A stretch of DNA of 64,000 bases from an uncultured Carboxylicivirga sp. (GTDB lineage Bacteria; Bacteroidota; Bacteroidia; Bacteroidales; Marinilabiliaceae). The notes below the pieces were generated by a model. That model was not told the DNA's origin and made no database searches. It was given only the letters and a program-made list of their open reading frames with translations. Location: assembly GCF_963668385.1 (NCBI RefSeq), contig NZ_OY764327.1, positions 5,898,724 to 5,962,723 on the forward strand, given 5' to 3'. The position numbers were made by a program, and so were the translations under genes. Positions 1 to 7,581 of this stretch are shown here, in pieces. Every line of letters begins with the position of its first letter. The first letter of the stretch is position 1.

Positions 1-655
1 TAGTAACCGACATATTAGCATAATCAACACCCGAAATATTAGACCAGGTAAGTGGCAAATAGATGCACGCACTAAAAAGAAACATCCATTTCATAATGGT
101 AATGGAGTGATATTTTTTGATGATATTTTTAAAAAACACAAAGTATATAGCATAGCTAAACTGCGCCATAAAGCACAATAAAATTCCCTTTAATCCTAAT
201 TCGCCAAACGATTTACCCGACGAACTATTGAGGATAATAACAATGGCTCCGCTTGCCCCAATGGCAATACCAACCAGCTTTTTCCAGGTAACCGGTTCTT
301 TTAAATAAAAGGCCGAAATAACCATGGCAATAATAGGTAAAGTAGTAGTGACAATAGAAGCATTAATGGGCGAAGTATACGAAACACCAAACACAAATAC
401 TCCCTGATTAAGAATAATACCAAACAGAGCACCCAACACCAGCCATCGTAAATCTTTAAACGGAATGCGTTCTTTGGGAATAAACATCGAGGCAGTCCAA
501 AAAGCAATAGCTGCACCCGTTACCCGATAGGCAACGATCGTCCATGCATCAATATTACTGTTAACAACCACCGCCTTTACAAAAGGCGACATTAGACCCC
601 ATGCCATATTTGCAACTATCATTGCCATATGGCCTTTCACTTTATCTATTCTCAT
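1..655 (-). CDS. EamA/DMT-family transporter, 3' end outside window
   Basis: Reading from an ATG at 653-655 toward position 1, the frame stays open for 218 codons and leaves the window without a stop. The translation starts MRIDKVKGHMAMIVANMAWG and has several hydrophobic segments with the small-residue/Trp pattern typical of the first helices of EamA (drug/metabolite transporter) proteins, including an inner NQGVFVFGVSYTSPINAS stretch that matches the conserved end of the first EamA repeat. About 220 of an expected 290-300 residues are present. The family exports small metabolites across the inner membrane; the substrate cannot be told. The gene is separated from dps by about 140 bases with no clear terminator. 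Confidence 0.8.
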   Translation of the reverse strand, partial: MRIDKVKGHMAMIVANMAWGLMSPFVKAVVVNSNIDAWTIVAYRVTGAAIAFWTASMFIPKERIPFKDLRWLVLGALFGIILNQGVFVFGVSYTSPINASIVTTTLPIIAMVISAFYLKEPVTWKKLVGIAIGASGAIVIILNSSSGKSFGELGLKGILLCFMAQFSYAIYFVFFKNIIKKYHSITIMKWMFLFSACIYLPLTWSNISGVDYANMSVT

Positions 656-793
656 TTCGGATGCAAAAGTGAGAAAAGAAGCGATACTTTGTATCAACTT
701 GCCTTAATAATTAAAGTGCAAATCAAAAAAAGGTCCAACTTTTAAGCTGAACCCCACTAACTTTACTTAATCTTACACTAAACCGATAATTTG

Positions 794-1291
794 TTAGTTT
801 TTTGAATTATTTAACCACATGGTAAGCATCCAGTGTTCTTTCTCCAATGAACGAATCATAGAGTTCATCAAATCCAGTGTCGCCATATCACCGGCTTTTT
901 GAGCCGCCTCGGCAACATCCACCAATAATCCATCTAGTTTTTCAATATCACCCAAAACCTGTTGCGTCATTTGAATAGGTGTTAAATCGGTTCCGGTTTC
1001 TTTAATTTCGGCTACCTGCAAATACTCACCTAATGTACTCATGGGTGTTTTACCAAATACTCTGATGCGTTCGGCAACCTCATCAATATTAGTAACAGCA
1101 GCGGTATATAGCTCTTCAAACTTTTCGTGAAGGTCGAAGAAGTCGCCACCTTTAACATTCCAATGGTAGTTTCTTAATTTTTGATAGAAAATATGGTAGT
1201 TAGCCAATACAATGTTCATTGTTGATACCATTTCGGCAGTATCTAATCCTGTAAATCCTAATTTTCGGTATGTTTTTATTGTAGTTTCCAT
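794..1291 (-). CDS. dps: Dps-family ferritin-like DNA-protection protein
   Basis: A 165-residue protein of normal Dps length. It carries the intersubunit ferroxidase ligands in the usual order: His43 in NYHWNV, His55 and Glu59 in DLHEKFEE, and Asp70/Glu74 in the IDEVAER helix. The family forms 12-subunit shells that oxidise Fe(II) with peroxide, store iron and in many cases coat DNA during starvation or oxidative stress. It lies at the end of a stress-gene island on the same strand. The space before it holds a repeat element (1321-1548) that begins only 30 bases ahead of the start codon, so its promoter may have been altered or supplied by that element. Identification is secure. Confidence 0.95.
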   Translation of the reverse strand: METTIKTYRKLGFTGLDTAEMVSTMNIVLANYHIFYQKLRNYHWNVKGGDFFDLHEKFEELYTAAVTNIDEVAERIRVFGKTPMSTLGEYLQVAEIKETGTDLTPIQMTQQVLGDIEKLDGLLVDVAEAAQKAGDMATLDLMNSMIRSLEKEHWMLTMWLNNSKN

Positions 1292-1320
1292 GATATTATA
1301 TTTTTTAAAAATGATTAATT

Positions 1321-1548
1321 ATGCGAATCAACAGCTGACCCACTTTGGGAGTCCTTTATAATACGTTCATATTCCACGGGTTCCACCAGCGGCTATTCAT
1401 ATTAAATCCTGAAGGGATTTATAAATGTTTGAAGGACATTAAGAATAATAGCCTTGTGCGAAGCGCGGGGTGACTATTTGACTAATGATACAACTCCGAT
1501 AGTGGGTTGAACTATGATATAAAAACAATTTGAACTATTGATTCGCAT
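1321..1548. repeat. MITE/REP-like inverted-repeat element between usp and dps
   Basis: This element fills most of the 326-base gene-free gap 1292-1617. It is bounded by a perfect 11-bp inverted repeat, ATGCGAATCAA at 1321-1331 and its complement at 1538-1548. Further in, imperfect inverted copies of a GACCCACTTTGGGAGT-type sequence follow. Inside are small hairpins: CCACGGGT/ACCAGCGG (1374-1392, decayed) and AAATCC-5-GGATTT (1404-1420), and a locally GC-rich stretch (about 1453-1472). There is no ORF and no convincing target duplication. The hairpin-rich layout resembles non-coding repeats scattered through Bacteroidota genomes, but copy number cannot be assessed here. Confidence 0.55.
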
Positions 1549-1617
1549 TTATTATTTGATTGTATATTATTCGAAATTTATGGTCGCTATTGTGCCATAA
1601 CATTCTTTCACTTGAAT

Positions 1618-2454
1618 TTATTCGTAAAACATCAGAACAGGCTTGTCTGACTTACTTGATATTTCAATGGCCTGACTTTTATTAAACAGGTTCTCGAAAA
1701 AATCTTTCTTTTCGCGAAGCACAGCCACCAGATCGTAGCCATTTTGGGTGGCATAATTATTTATACCATCTGTAATATCTGATGCTTTAATGGTTCTTAC
1801 CACCAACTTGTTGTAGTTTACTTTATCAAGAATTTCTTTGCCGACATTAATGGTGTCAAATTTTTCGATTTCGTCGGCTGTGGCAATATGAAGCAGGGTT
1901 ACCTTTGCATTAAATACCTCTGCAATGGAAGTTAATTTCTGCAATTTAGGTATATCAACTTCCAGGAAGTTGGATGCATAAAGTATTTTCGTAAAAGGTT
2001 GATAATGATAGTCGCCTGGCAACCTTAAAATAGGACATTCTGCTACCTGCGAAAACTTATCAAAAAAGGTAATTAACGAAATATCCTGTCGATAATTATC
2101 ATCGGCCAGAACAATCATATAAGTATCTTGCTCTTTCGATTTTTGCTCAACCAAATGGTCAAGTGTTCCGGTTTGTACTTTTAAATTGATAAAAACATCG
2201 CGCGTTAAAGCTTTTAAGTTATCTATAACCTCTTTGGCTTTATTTTCCTGTGTCTCCAGGTATTGATAAAATTGGTTGGCTTCCTCCATGCTGGGAACCG
2301 GGTTCATTCCGGTGGGAATGCTCACCATACTCGGATCTGACACTAATATAAGCTCCAGATCTTTGTCTAATTTGTTACCTAACTTAACCAAGGCTTTGGT
2401 TGCTTCTTCGATGTTTTCGGTAGTTTGAATAAACTCTATTATCTTCTTTTTCAT
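1618..2454 (-). CDS. Universal stress protein, tandem-domain UspA type
   Basis: A 278-residue protein made of two degenerate UspA-like alpha/beta domains (about residues 1-140 and 150-278). The second begins with the typical strand FTKILYASNFLE. The ATP-binding G-2x-G-9x-G-S/T loop is not evident in either half, so nucleotide binding is doubtful. The open frame extends 17 codons further, but the start at MKKKIIEF (2452-2454) fits the family and leaves a leader. The long space upstream carries TGTGG/CCACA half-sites shared with neighbouring stress genes. Universal stress proteins support survival in starvation or energy stress by poorly defined mechanisms. Confidence 0.85.
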   Translation of the reverse strand: MKKKIIEFIQTTENIEEATKALVKLGNKLDKDLELILVSDPSMVSIPTGMNPVPSMEEANQFYQYLETQENKAKEVIDNLKALTRDVFINLKVQTGTLDHLVEQKSKEQDTYMIVLADDNYRQDISLITFFDKFSQVAECPILRLPGDYHYQPFTKILYASNFLEVDIPKLQKLTSIAEVFNAKVTLLHIATADEIEKFDTINVGKEILDKVNYNKLVVRTIKASDITDGINNYATQNGYDLVAVLREKKDFFENLFNKSQAIEISSKSDKPVLMFYE

Positions 2455-2614
2455 GATGTAAGTGTTTAATTTATTATTGTTTGCTATAAATAGTTCAAAT
2501 ACCATTCTACAAATACCAATAAATTATACATCTCACACACCACCTCTATATCCTACTTGTTTACTGCATGTTATAAACAGAAATATTTTTTAGTCCTTTT
2601 ACCAATTTGTAAAA

Positions 2615-2685
2615 GTGTGGTTAATTTTCAGCAATAATCGTAGAGATAAGTTGTTGAGTTTGTTCCACAGTTACTTATGTGTGGA
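2615..2685. promoter_or_regulatory. TGTGG/CCACA half-site cluster upstream of usp
   Basis: A lone GTGTGG sits at 2615-2620, and TTCCACA (2663-2669) faces TGTGGA (2680-2685), giving an everted pair. The cluster is 160-230 bases ahead of the usp start. The same half-sites recur in four other gaps of this island and are proposed as enhancer sites for the NtrC-type regulator at 7775-9160. No matching -24/-12 sequence was found between this cluster and usp, so this member is weaker than the others. Confidence 0.4.
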
Positions 2686-2688
2686 TAC

Positions 2689-2733
2689 AAAAAAGCAGAG
2701 CTCCTTCAATTATATAAAGAGATCTGCTTTTTT
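2689..2733 (-). terminator. Rho-independent terminator after the holin/YtxH cluster
   Basis: AAAAAAGCAGA (2689-2699) pairs with TCTGCTTTTTT (2723-2733), giving a stem with a T-run when read on the minus strand. It lies just past the stop of the gene at 2754, ending that three-gene unit. Confidence 0.75.
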
Positions 2734-2753
2734 ATAAACGGTTATTCTTTTAG

Positions 2754-2972
2754 TTAATTTGTGCTGTGGCGTTTCATCAATTTAATAAGGTATGATCTTA
2801 TCAGGTTCTGAAAGTACTCTTTAAGACTGTTAGCTGCCGAAACCTGTAGGTAAGTTTCAAATTCGTAGGCGGTATCTTTTAAAGCCAATTCGCTATACTT
2901 TAGTTGATATTGAAGATTTTGCTTGTAGTAAGCCAAATCATTAAAGGATTTTATTTTAGGTACTTTACTCAT
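2754..2972 (-). CDS. Small hypothetical protein in the holin/YtxH unit
   Basis: A 72-residue, helix-prone soluble protein beginning MSKVPKIKSFND, with no recognised domain. The frame opens nine codons earlier, but that would overlap the preceding gene; the ATG at 2970-2972 lies 7 bases after the preceding stop and is preferred. It is the last gene of a unit with a YtxH protein (3342) and a holin-fold protein (2980), followed directly by a terminator. The context suggests a partner of those two envelope/stress proteins, but no function can be assigned. Confidence 0.6.
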   Translation of the reverse strand: MSKVPKIKSFNDLAYYKQNLQYQLKYSELALKDTAYEFETYLQVSAANSLKEYFQNLIRSYLIKLMKRHSTN

Positions 2973-2979
2973 TACTTTA

Positions 2980-3327
2980 CTATTTATCATCGTCATCAAG
3001 TATTATAGACGCTAAGCCCCGTACTACCTGATCACCAATTATTTTATTTTTAAAAAGTAGTATTATAACAGCCAGTATTGCAAAAAACAACACCGAAATT
3101 AGTAAGCCTTGAACCATATTACCATACCAGAAACTAAATGCTAAAGCCAATAGTAATAAACAAAATAGCAGCGTAATAATAAGAGTAATGGATGTGATGA
3201 AATACGTGCCCACTTTACTTGATTTTTCGAGTAGGTTCACTTTGGTTAATTGAACCTTCACATCCATGTAATCTTTGACTGATTCGTTCAACTCTGAGAT
3301 GTTATCCTTTAATGATAATTTGTTCAT
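2980..3327 (-). CDS. Phage_holin_3_6-fold (DUF1469-like) membrane protein
   Basis: A 115-residue protein with a charged N-terminal helix (about 1-35), two adjacent transmembrane segments (about 40-65 and 70-92) separated by a short YGNMVQG turn, and a cytoplasmic tail ending in acidic residues. This is the layout of the Phage_holin_3_6 family, which despite its name is found mostly in ordinary chromosomes. There are no lysis or phage genes nearby. It is the middle gene of the YtxH - holin-fold - hypothetical unit, 14 bases after the YtxH stop. It probably acts in the inner membrane as part of an envelope-stress module. Confidence 0.8.
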   Translation of the reverse strand: MNKLSLKDNISELNESVKDYMDVKVQLTKVNLLEKSSKVGTYFITSITLIITLLFCLLLLALAFSFWYGNMVQGLLISVLFFAILAVIILLFKNKIIGDQVVRGLASIILDDDDK

Positions 3328-3341
3328 GTCCGGGGGTATTG

Positions 3342-3641
3342 TTAGGCTTCAACTTTATTTTTATCAACCTGATCTTTAATCTTTCCAATTTTCGATTTTA
3401 CTTCCGTTTCGGCCTCAGCATATTTGCCTTTCATGTCATCAACCATTTCTGTCATTTGCTCTTTTAAATCGTCCATTCGTTCGTTGATTTCACGTTGAGC
3501 ATCCGTTTTTATTTTTCTGGCTTTCTTTTTTACTCGCTTACGCGTTTTGTAACCTTTGTCGGGTGCAAATAAAATTCCTGTTATGGCACCTGCTGCTGCT
3601 CCGGCAATAAATCCTATTAATGTATTTGTTGTTTTAGACAT
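3342..3641 (-). CDS. YtxH domain-containing protein
   Basis: A 99-residue protein starting with one glycine/alanine-rich membrane segment, IGFIAGAAAGAITGILFAP, followed by the basic YtxH junction (DKGYKTRKRVKKKARK) and a long charged helical tail. That is the YtxH signature. Members are small membrane-anchored proteins induced by general stress; the biochemical role is unknown. It is the first gene of a three-gene unit. A sigma54-like -24/-12 sequence (3683-3698) and TGTGG half-sites (3741-3793) stand upstream, so stress-specific transcription of the unit is likely. Confidence 0.88.
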   Translation of the reverse strand: MSKTTNTLIGFIAGAAAGAITGILFAPDKGYKTRKRVKKKARKIKTDAQREINERMDDLKEQMTEMVDDMKGKYAEAETEVKSKIGKIKDQVDKNKVEA

Positions 3642-3682
3642 AACATATAAATTTTAGTTAAACAATTATTTATAAGTAGTAA

Positions 3683-3698
3683 TGAAAATACCTTGCCA
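3683..3698 (-). promoter_or_regulatory. Sigma54-like -24/-12 promoter of the YtxH unit
   Basis: On the minus strand the sequence is TGGCAAG-GTAT-TTTCA. Compared with the sigma54 consensus TGGCACG-N4-TTGCW, the -24 element has one mismatch, the spacing is exact, and the -12 element differs at one base (G to T). It is 42 bases ahead of the YtxH ATG. A closely similar sequence stands before csbD. Inferred from sequence only. Confidence 0.45.
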
Positions 3699-3740
3699 AA
3701 ACACAAATACTGGGTTTTGGCTACTTTTTAAGTTAAAAAC

Positions 3741-3793
3741 TGTGGCGCGTACTCCAAAGTTGTGGTGTAAAATACACAGTTTGTTTTTCCACA
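3741..3793. promoter_or_regulatory. TGTGG/CCACA enhancer-like sites upstream of the YtxH unit
   Basis: TGTGG occurs at 3741-3745 and 3761-3765 and CCACA at 3789-3793. A perfect 13-bp palindrome GTGTA-AAA-TACAC (3765-3777) overlaps the middle site. They lie 45-95 bases upstream of the sigma54-like promoter at 3683-3698, the usual enhancer distance for an NtrC-type activator. Confidence 0.45.
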
Positions 3794-3836
3794 TCACAAC
3801 CTCTACACAATTGGCATCATAAGATTAAAAAACAAA

Positions 3837-3862
3837 AAGCCATACACGATTTGGTATGGCTT
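3837..3862 (-). terminator. Terminator after mscS
   Basis: AAGCCATAC (3837-3845) pairs with GTATGGCTT (3854-3862) with an 8-base loop. On the minus strand the stem is followed by a T-rich run. It is 27 bases past the stop of the MscS gene. Confidence 0.75.
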
Positions 3863-3888
3863 CATTGGGGATGACCTAACAAATGGGT

Positions 3889-4794
3889 TTATTCTTTTTC
3901 GGTATTTACTTCTGAAAACACTTCACTTAACGATTTACCTCCCTTCATACCAAAATCTAATGTTCGTATTGGGAAGGTTATAGTAATATCGTTATGATCA
4001 TAGGCTTTTTTAATGTTTTTAATTCCTTGACTTTGTGCCCTCAAATAATCAGTTTCCCGGGCAAACTTTACCCAATACTGAATTACAAAGTTAATGGAGC
4101 TACTTCCGAATTCGGTATAGAAAAGCTCAACTGTAGTGCCAGGCTCGAGATAGCTTATTTTTCGGATTGCTTCTTTGGTCACTTCTTCTGCTTTTTCAAG
4201 ATCATCACCATAAGATATTCCAACTTCCAGATCAATTCTTCGATGACCATTAATGGTAAAATGGGTGTAATAATTCTCTACAATCAAACGGTTGGGAAAT
4301 ACCACATCCTGTCCCTGCATAGTTGTTATGGTAGTGGCGCGTATCCCTATTTCTTTAACTGACCCATATACATCGTTGTACTCAATAATATCGCCCACAT
4401 TAATAGGACTTTTAACAGCCATATAAATACCGGATAAAAAGTTAGATGCCACATCTTTAAATGCAAAACCAATAGCTAAACCGGCAATACCAATACCTGC
4501 CAGCAAAGAAGTAACTGTTTTATCAAGATTAAGCACATTTAATGCTACAAAAGCACCGGCAAATGATATTATCGAAAACACTATGGTTGATATTAAACTA
4601 TTGACAGAGTGGTTGGACGAAACTCTGAAAAGTGCCTTATTGAGAAATTTACGAACCCATTTAGCCACTATGTAAAATGCTACAACCACCAAAACAGCTA
4701 CTATTACATTGGGAAGCATGGTTATAAACGTTTCTATCCATCCTTGAATCTTGAGCAAAATCTTATCTGTAGCTTCACTTATTTTATCGAACAT
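3889..4794 (-). CDS. mscS: Small-conductance mechanosensitive channel (MscS family)
   Basis: A 301-residue protein of E. coli MscS length. It has an N-terminal amphipathic helix, three transmembrane segments (about 28-50, 62-88 and 92-125) and then the soluble beta and alpha/beta domains. The pore-lining third helix shows the Gly/Ala packing pattern, LLAGIGIAGLAIGFAFKD, followed by the NFLSGIYM bend. The channel opens under membrane tension to release solutes on osmotic downshock. It is a single-gene unit, flanked by hairpin terminators on both sides, within the stress island. No phospho-site or extra domain is seen. Confidence 0.93.
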   Translation of the reverse strand: MFDKISEATDKILLKIQGWIETFITMLPNVIVAVLVVVAFYIVAKWVRKFLNKALFRVSSNHSVNSLISTIVFSIISFAGAFVALNVLNLDKTVTSLLAGIGIAGLAIGFAFKDVASNFLSGIYMAVKSPINVGDIIEYNDVYGSVKEIGIRATTITTMQGQDVVFPNRLIVENYYTHFTINGHRRIDLEVGISYGDDLEKAEEVTKEAIRKISYLEPGTTVELFYTEFGSSSINFVIQYWVKFARETDYLRAQSQGIKNIKKAYDHNDITITFPIRTLDFGMKGGKSLSEVFSEVNTEKE

Positions 4795-4839
4795 TTTTAG
4801 TATGCTTTTATAATAATCAATAACGTAAGCTCAAAAAAC

Positions 4840-4872
4840 AAATGGATGCCGGTTCATCAACAGCATCCATTT
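4840..4872 (-). terminator. Terminator after the coiled-coil lipoprotein
   Basis: AAATGGATGC (4840-4849) pairs perfectly with GCATCCATTT (4863-4872), followed on the minus strand by a T-rich run. It closes the csbD - lipoprotein unit and separates it from mscS. Confidence 0.8.
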
Positions 4873-4922
4873 ATTTAATAGTTGGCTCCACAACCGTAAA
4901 AATACTTTATGATGATTGGCCA

Positions 4923-5381
4923 TTAAACATCGTTGTTAAAAAAATTTTTCACACTTTCGCCAAACTCATTAAAATCGTGCTTAATTTCTTTTTTTGCTTC
5001 GGCCCAGTTTTCTTTTCCATCTTCACCGGCTTCATTAATCTTTGCTTTCAGCTCTATGCTTTTATCTTTTAAATTGTCAATTGCTTCTTGAGTAGCATCA
5101 TCAATTTCTTCGCCTGTTTTTTCGGCATTATCTTCAAACTCTTCCAGTTTGTCATCAACATTATTAATCACAGTCTGAGCTTTATCTTTAAACTCTTCGC
5201 TGTTATCTTCAGCAGCCTCTTTAAACGATTCATTTAAATCTTTCAAATCTTGCTTTAATGCGGTTAAGCTTTTTTCAACTTCGGTTTTGTTGTTTTGCTT
5301 CTTAGCCTGATTACATGATGCAAACACTATAGTTGCTAATAAAATGGTAATAATGGGTAATATACTTAGTACTTTCTTCAT
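4923..5381 (-). CDS. Coiled-coil lipoprotein, hypothetical
   Basis: A 152-residue protein with a signal peptide and a lipobox ending FASC (Cys23), so it should be lipidated and membrane anchored. The mature part is almost entirely charged, low-complexity alpha helix rich in Glu, Lys, Asp and Asn with no aromatic core until the end, suggesting an extended coiled coil like those of YtxH or apolipoprotein-type helices. It follows csbD by 70 bases without a terminator in between and is probably cotranscribed with it. A structural role in the periplasm under stress is plausible, but no function is known. Confidence 0.75.
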   Translation of the reverse strand: MKKVLSILPIITILLATIVFASCNQAKKQNNKTEVEKSLTALKQDLKDLNESFKEAAEDNSEEFKDKAQTVINNVDDKLEEFEDNAEKTGEEIDDATQEAIDNLKDKSIELKAKINEAGEDGKENWAEAKKEIKHDFNEFGESVKNFFNNDV

Positions 5382-5451
5382 AGTTTTATTTTTTAAATTT
5401 GTAATTGATTATTAATTATCGAAGCTCGGAAAAGAGCAATTAAAAAACGGG

Positions 5452-5643
5452 TTAGTTTTTCATGTCGTTTAGTTCCTTAACAATTTCCTCTTTGGCTTTT
5501 CCGGTTTTTTCCTGAATCAAACCAACTAATTGATCTTCTACTCCATCGGAATAAACCATCTCATCATCGAAGATTTCACCATATTTTTGTTTTACTTTTC
5601 CTGTTACTTCTTTCCATTGTCCTTTTAATTCTAACTTATTCAT
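5452..5643 (-). CDS. CsbD-family stress protein
   Basis: A 63-residue protein starting MNKLELKGQWKEVTGKVK, the typical CsbD opening, with the later KTGKAKEEI helix. The frame has another ATG two codons earlier; the second was chosen because it matches the family start. CsbD proteins are small hydrophilic proteins strongly induced by general stress in many bacteria, with unknown biochemical action. A sigma54-like sequence (5691-5706) and TGTGG/CCACA sites (5816-5847) lie upstream, matching the arrangement before the YtxH unit. Confidence 0.88.
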   Translation of the reverse strand: MNKLELKGQWKEVTGKVKQKYGEIFDDEMVYSDGVEDQLVGLIQEKTGKAKEEIVKELNDMKN

Positions 5644-5690
5644 CGTCATTTCTTTTTTAGATTAATAATTAAATTGTTTGTCAGAAGTAA

Positions 5691-5706
5691 TGAGAATAAC
5701 GTGCCA
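5691..5706 (-). promoter_or_regulatory. Sigma54-like -24/-12 promoter of csbD
   Basis: The minus strand reads TGGCACG-TTAT-TCTCA. The -24 element matches the consensus exactly and the spacing is exact; the -12 element TCTCA keeps the central C but not the G. It lies about 50 bases ahead of the csbD start and aligns with the sequence before the YtxH gene (shared pattern TGGCAmG-N4-TnTCA, then ATTACT). Confidence 0.45.
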
Positions 5707-5815
5707 AAACAATAATTACACATCCATATATACACTCCTACATACTATTAATCAGCTAAATAAAAAGAATAACAAATTTATAAAATCTATTTTTTGAACT
5801 TTAAGGAAAGTAAAT

Positions 5816-5847
5816 TGTGGGTGTGACTTTCCACAAAAAAGTGTGGA
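5816..5847. promoter_or_regulatory. TGTGG/CCACA enhancer-like sites upstream of csbD
   Basis: TGTGG (5816-5820) and CCACA (5831-5835) form an inverted pair with a 10-base spacer, and a second GTGTGG follows at 5841-5846. They stand 110-140 bases upstream of the sigma54-like promoter at 5691-5706 and directly after the stop of the receiver gene. Confidence 0.45.
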
Positions 5848-5860
5848 GAAATATGAACAC

Positions 5861-6265
5861 TTATGCTTTTGAAATAAGTTCAGCCACATAATTATCCGGC
5901 AAAGGTTTCTCTTGATAACCTACTACAAAAGGAAACGACATTGCTTTTTGCTTATCTTTTTCGCGGGTAGAACTGGTAACGATGATAATTTTTGTAGATG
6001 AATGCCATGGATAAAACTGCTGCTTATATTGTTCCATAAACTCAAATCCATCCATTTCGGGCATGTTTAAATCCAGAAGTATATAATCGGGGCTTGGTTT
6101 ATTCTTGTGTTTTAAATCGGATATTAAAGACAGTGCTTCTTCTGCGCTGGTAGCAGTTGTAAAATATTTGTTCAATCCGTCCCATTCAACCATCATTTTA
6201 TTGAGTTCAATCAGAAATGGATCATCATCTATTAACAATACTTTATTGTAATTCATCTCAATCAT
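5861..6265 (-). CDS. Single-domain response regulator (CheY-like)
   Basis: A 134-residue stand-alone receiver domain. The acidic pocket is DDD at residues 13-15, the phospho-acceptor is Asp65 in LLDLNMP, the Thr/Ser switch is in VTSS, and the conserved Lys is in QEKPL. There is no output domain, so it should act by protein contact or as a phosphate shuttle. Its start overlaps the end of the kinase gene at 6258, so the two are translationally coupled; a second ATG at 6254-6256, after the kinase stop, is an equally likely start. It is probably the direct partner of that kinase. Confidence 0.9.
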   Translation of the reverse strand: MIEMNYNKVLLIDDDPFLIELNKMMVEWDGLNKYFTTATSAEEALSLISDLKHKNKPSPDYILLDLNMPEMDGFEFMEQYKQQFYPWHSSTKIIIVTSSTREKDKQKAMSFPFVVGYQEKPLPDNYVAELISKA

Positions 6266-7472
6266 ACTCTTTTAGAAACAAGTGTATTTTTGTGCCTTTA
6301 TTGAGTTCACTTTCTATTTCTACGTATCCACCATTTCGTTTCACCATGGTTTCAACAATATGCAAGCCCAACCCCATTCCTTTGGAATTTTGACTCAGCT
6401 TACCAAAGGGACGAAATAGTCTTTTTCTGTCTTTCTGCAAATCAATTCCAGGTCCATTATCTTCAATGGTAAGTTGAATGGTATCTTCATCTAACCTATG
6501 AGCTTCGATATTAATTATTGCTGAATGATTATAACAATACTCTATTGAATTGGATAATACATTGGTGATTATCACTTTGAGAAAAGCTTTTACATGGCTA
6601 AAAATCAATTTGTCAGAAATAGTTATATCTACCTCAATACGTTTTTCTTGCAGTTGTGCCTCAAGTTCTGTTAATACCTCATCTACCACCGCATACAAAT
6701 TAATATTATAAGATACCGGCTCATCTGCTTTTTGAATATCGATTACCCGTATCAACCCCATAAGTGTTTCATCCAAGCGATTTACATTACCGGATATGTT
6801 GGACATGAGTTTAACTTTATCCAATTCAGGGGCTTTATCAATTGCCTGTGCCAACATCTTTAAATTAGAAACCGGAGCTCGCAGATCATGCGCTACTGCA
6901 TGAACAAAATGTTCGAGATAATGATTCATGGCCAGCAGCTCGGCATTGCGTTTGTCCAGTTGTTTGGTTTGCAACACCTGTTCATGAACATCGGTGCCTG
7001 TACCAATCCAATTCACAACGTTATTGTCATCATCCTTCACTGGAATTAATGAAATTAAATGCCAACGATAATCTTGCTGATGTTGTATTCGAACTCTTAT
7101 TTCGGAAGCAATTCCTTTTTCTTTAATACGATCCCAAAAATTCTCCATTTCTGTGTGATCATCACGACAAATTACCTTCCACCACAATTTATTTAAATCA
7201 TCCTGATAAGCTGTGGCTGTATATTCATACCAGCGTTTATTAAAAAAGTCGATATGACCCGATTCAGAAGCAGTCCAGGCTATTTGAGGTAACACATCAA
7301 TTATGCGCTGCGCACGCTTGCTTTCATCCGATACAGATCTAAGGTAATCCAGCTCCTTGCCCAGACTTTGGGTTTTTCTGATAACTGTATTTTTATCCTT
7401 AAATTCCATTACAAAAACTTCGGATTCATTTTTATGCGTTAGCTTATCTTTATTTCTTCTCTCCATATCCAT
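6258..7472 (-). CDS. PAS-domain sensor histidine kinase, soluble
   Basis: A roughly 404-residue kinase with no transmembrane segment. It has a PAS_3-type domain (about 57-165, ending WIGTGTDVHEQ), a HisKA dimerisation helix with the phospho-His in HAVAHDLRAP (about residue 195), and a HATPase domain with the N-box NVLSNSIEY, DNGPGID and GMGLGLHI motifs. The layout resembles bacteriophytochrome-like kinases without the photosensor, so the signal is cytoplasmic. The longest frame begins at a TTG (7481); ATGs at 7470-7472 and 7464-7466 are better. It forms an operon with the receiver at 5861. Upstream lie a sigma54-like promoter (7566-7581) and a perfect TGTGGA palindrome (7725-7742). Confidence 0.9.
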   Translation of the reverse strand: MDMERRNKDKLTHKNESEVFVMEFKDKNTVIRKTQSLGKELDYLRSVSDESKRAQRIIDVLPQIAWTASESGHIDFFNKRWYEYTATAYQDDLNKLWWKVICRDDHTEMENFWDRIKEKGIASEIRVRIQHQQDYRWHLISLIPVKDDDNNVVNWIGTGTDVHEQVLQTKQLDKRNAELLAMNHYLEHFVHAVAHDLRAPVSNLKMLAQAIDKAPELDKVKLMSNISGNVNRLDETLMGLIRVIDIQKADEPVSYNINLYAVVDEVLTELEAQLQEKRIEVDITISDKLIFSHVKAFLKVIITNVLSNSIEYCYNHSAIINIEAHRLDEDTIQLTIEDNGPGIDLQKDRKRLFRPFGKLSQNSKGMGLGLHIVETMVKRNGGYVEIESELNKGTKIHLFLKEYD

Positions 7473-7565
7473 CTTATACAATTCTTATTTCTGCCCAATT
7501 ACTCGCAGCAGATTTAAACAAATAAACTTGTGTTGGTTTATTTACAATTGCTATAAAAAAAAGAA

Positions 7566-7581
7566 TTCAAGCACTATGCCA
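7566..7581 (-). promoter_or_regulatory. Sigma54-like -24/-12 promoter of the kinase-receiver operon
   Basis: The minus strand reads TGGCATA-GTGC-TTGAA. The invariant TGGCA is present, the spacing is exact, and TTGAA differs from TTGCA by one base. It lies about 95 bases ahead of the kinase start, with a perfect palindromic site about 145 bases further upstream. Confidence 0.45.

Noticed and set aside
301-516. 71-codon minus-strand ORF inside the EamA gene
   Set aside because: It is out of frame with the transporter, which continues through this stretch to the window edge with clear family sequence.
1582-1597. TGGCACA on the minus strand downstream of usp as a dps sigma54 promoter
   Set aside because: The -12 position reads CGACC, with neither the G nor the conserved context, and the site is 290 bases from dps with the repeat element in between.
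2455-2614. Sigma54 promoter for the universal stress gene
   Set aside because: Several TGG sequences occur on the minus strand, but none has a -12 element at the strict spacing; left unassigned.
2980-3327. Prophage signal from the holin-family protein
   Set aside because: Phage_holin_3_6 proteins are mostly chromosomal stress proteins, and no lysin, capsid, integrase or att-like repeats are nearby.
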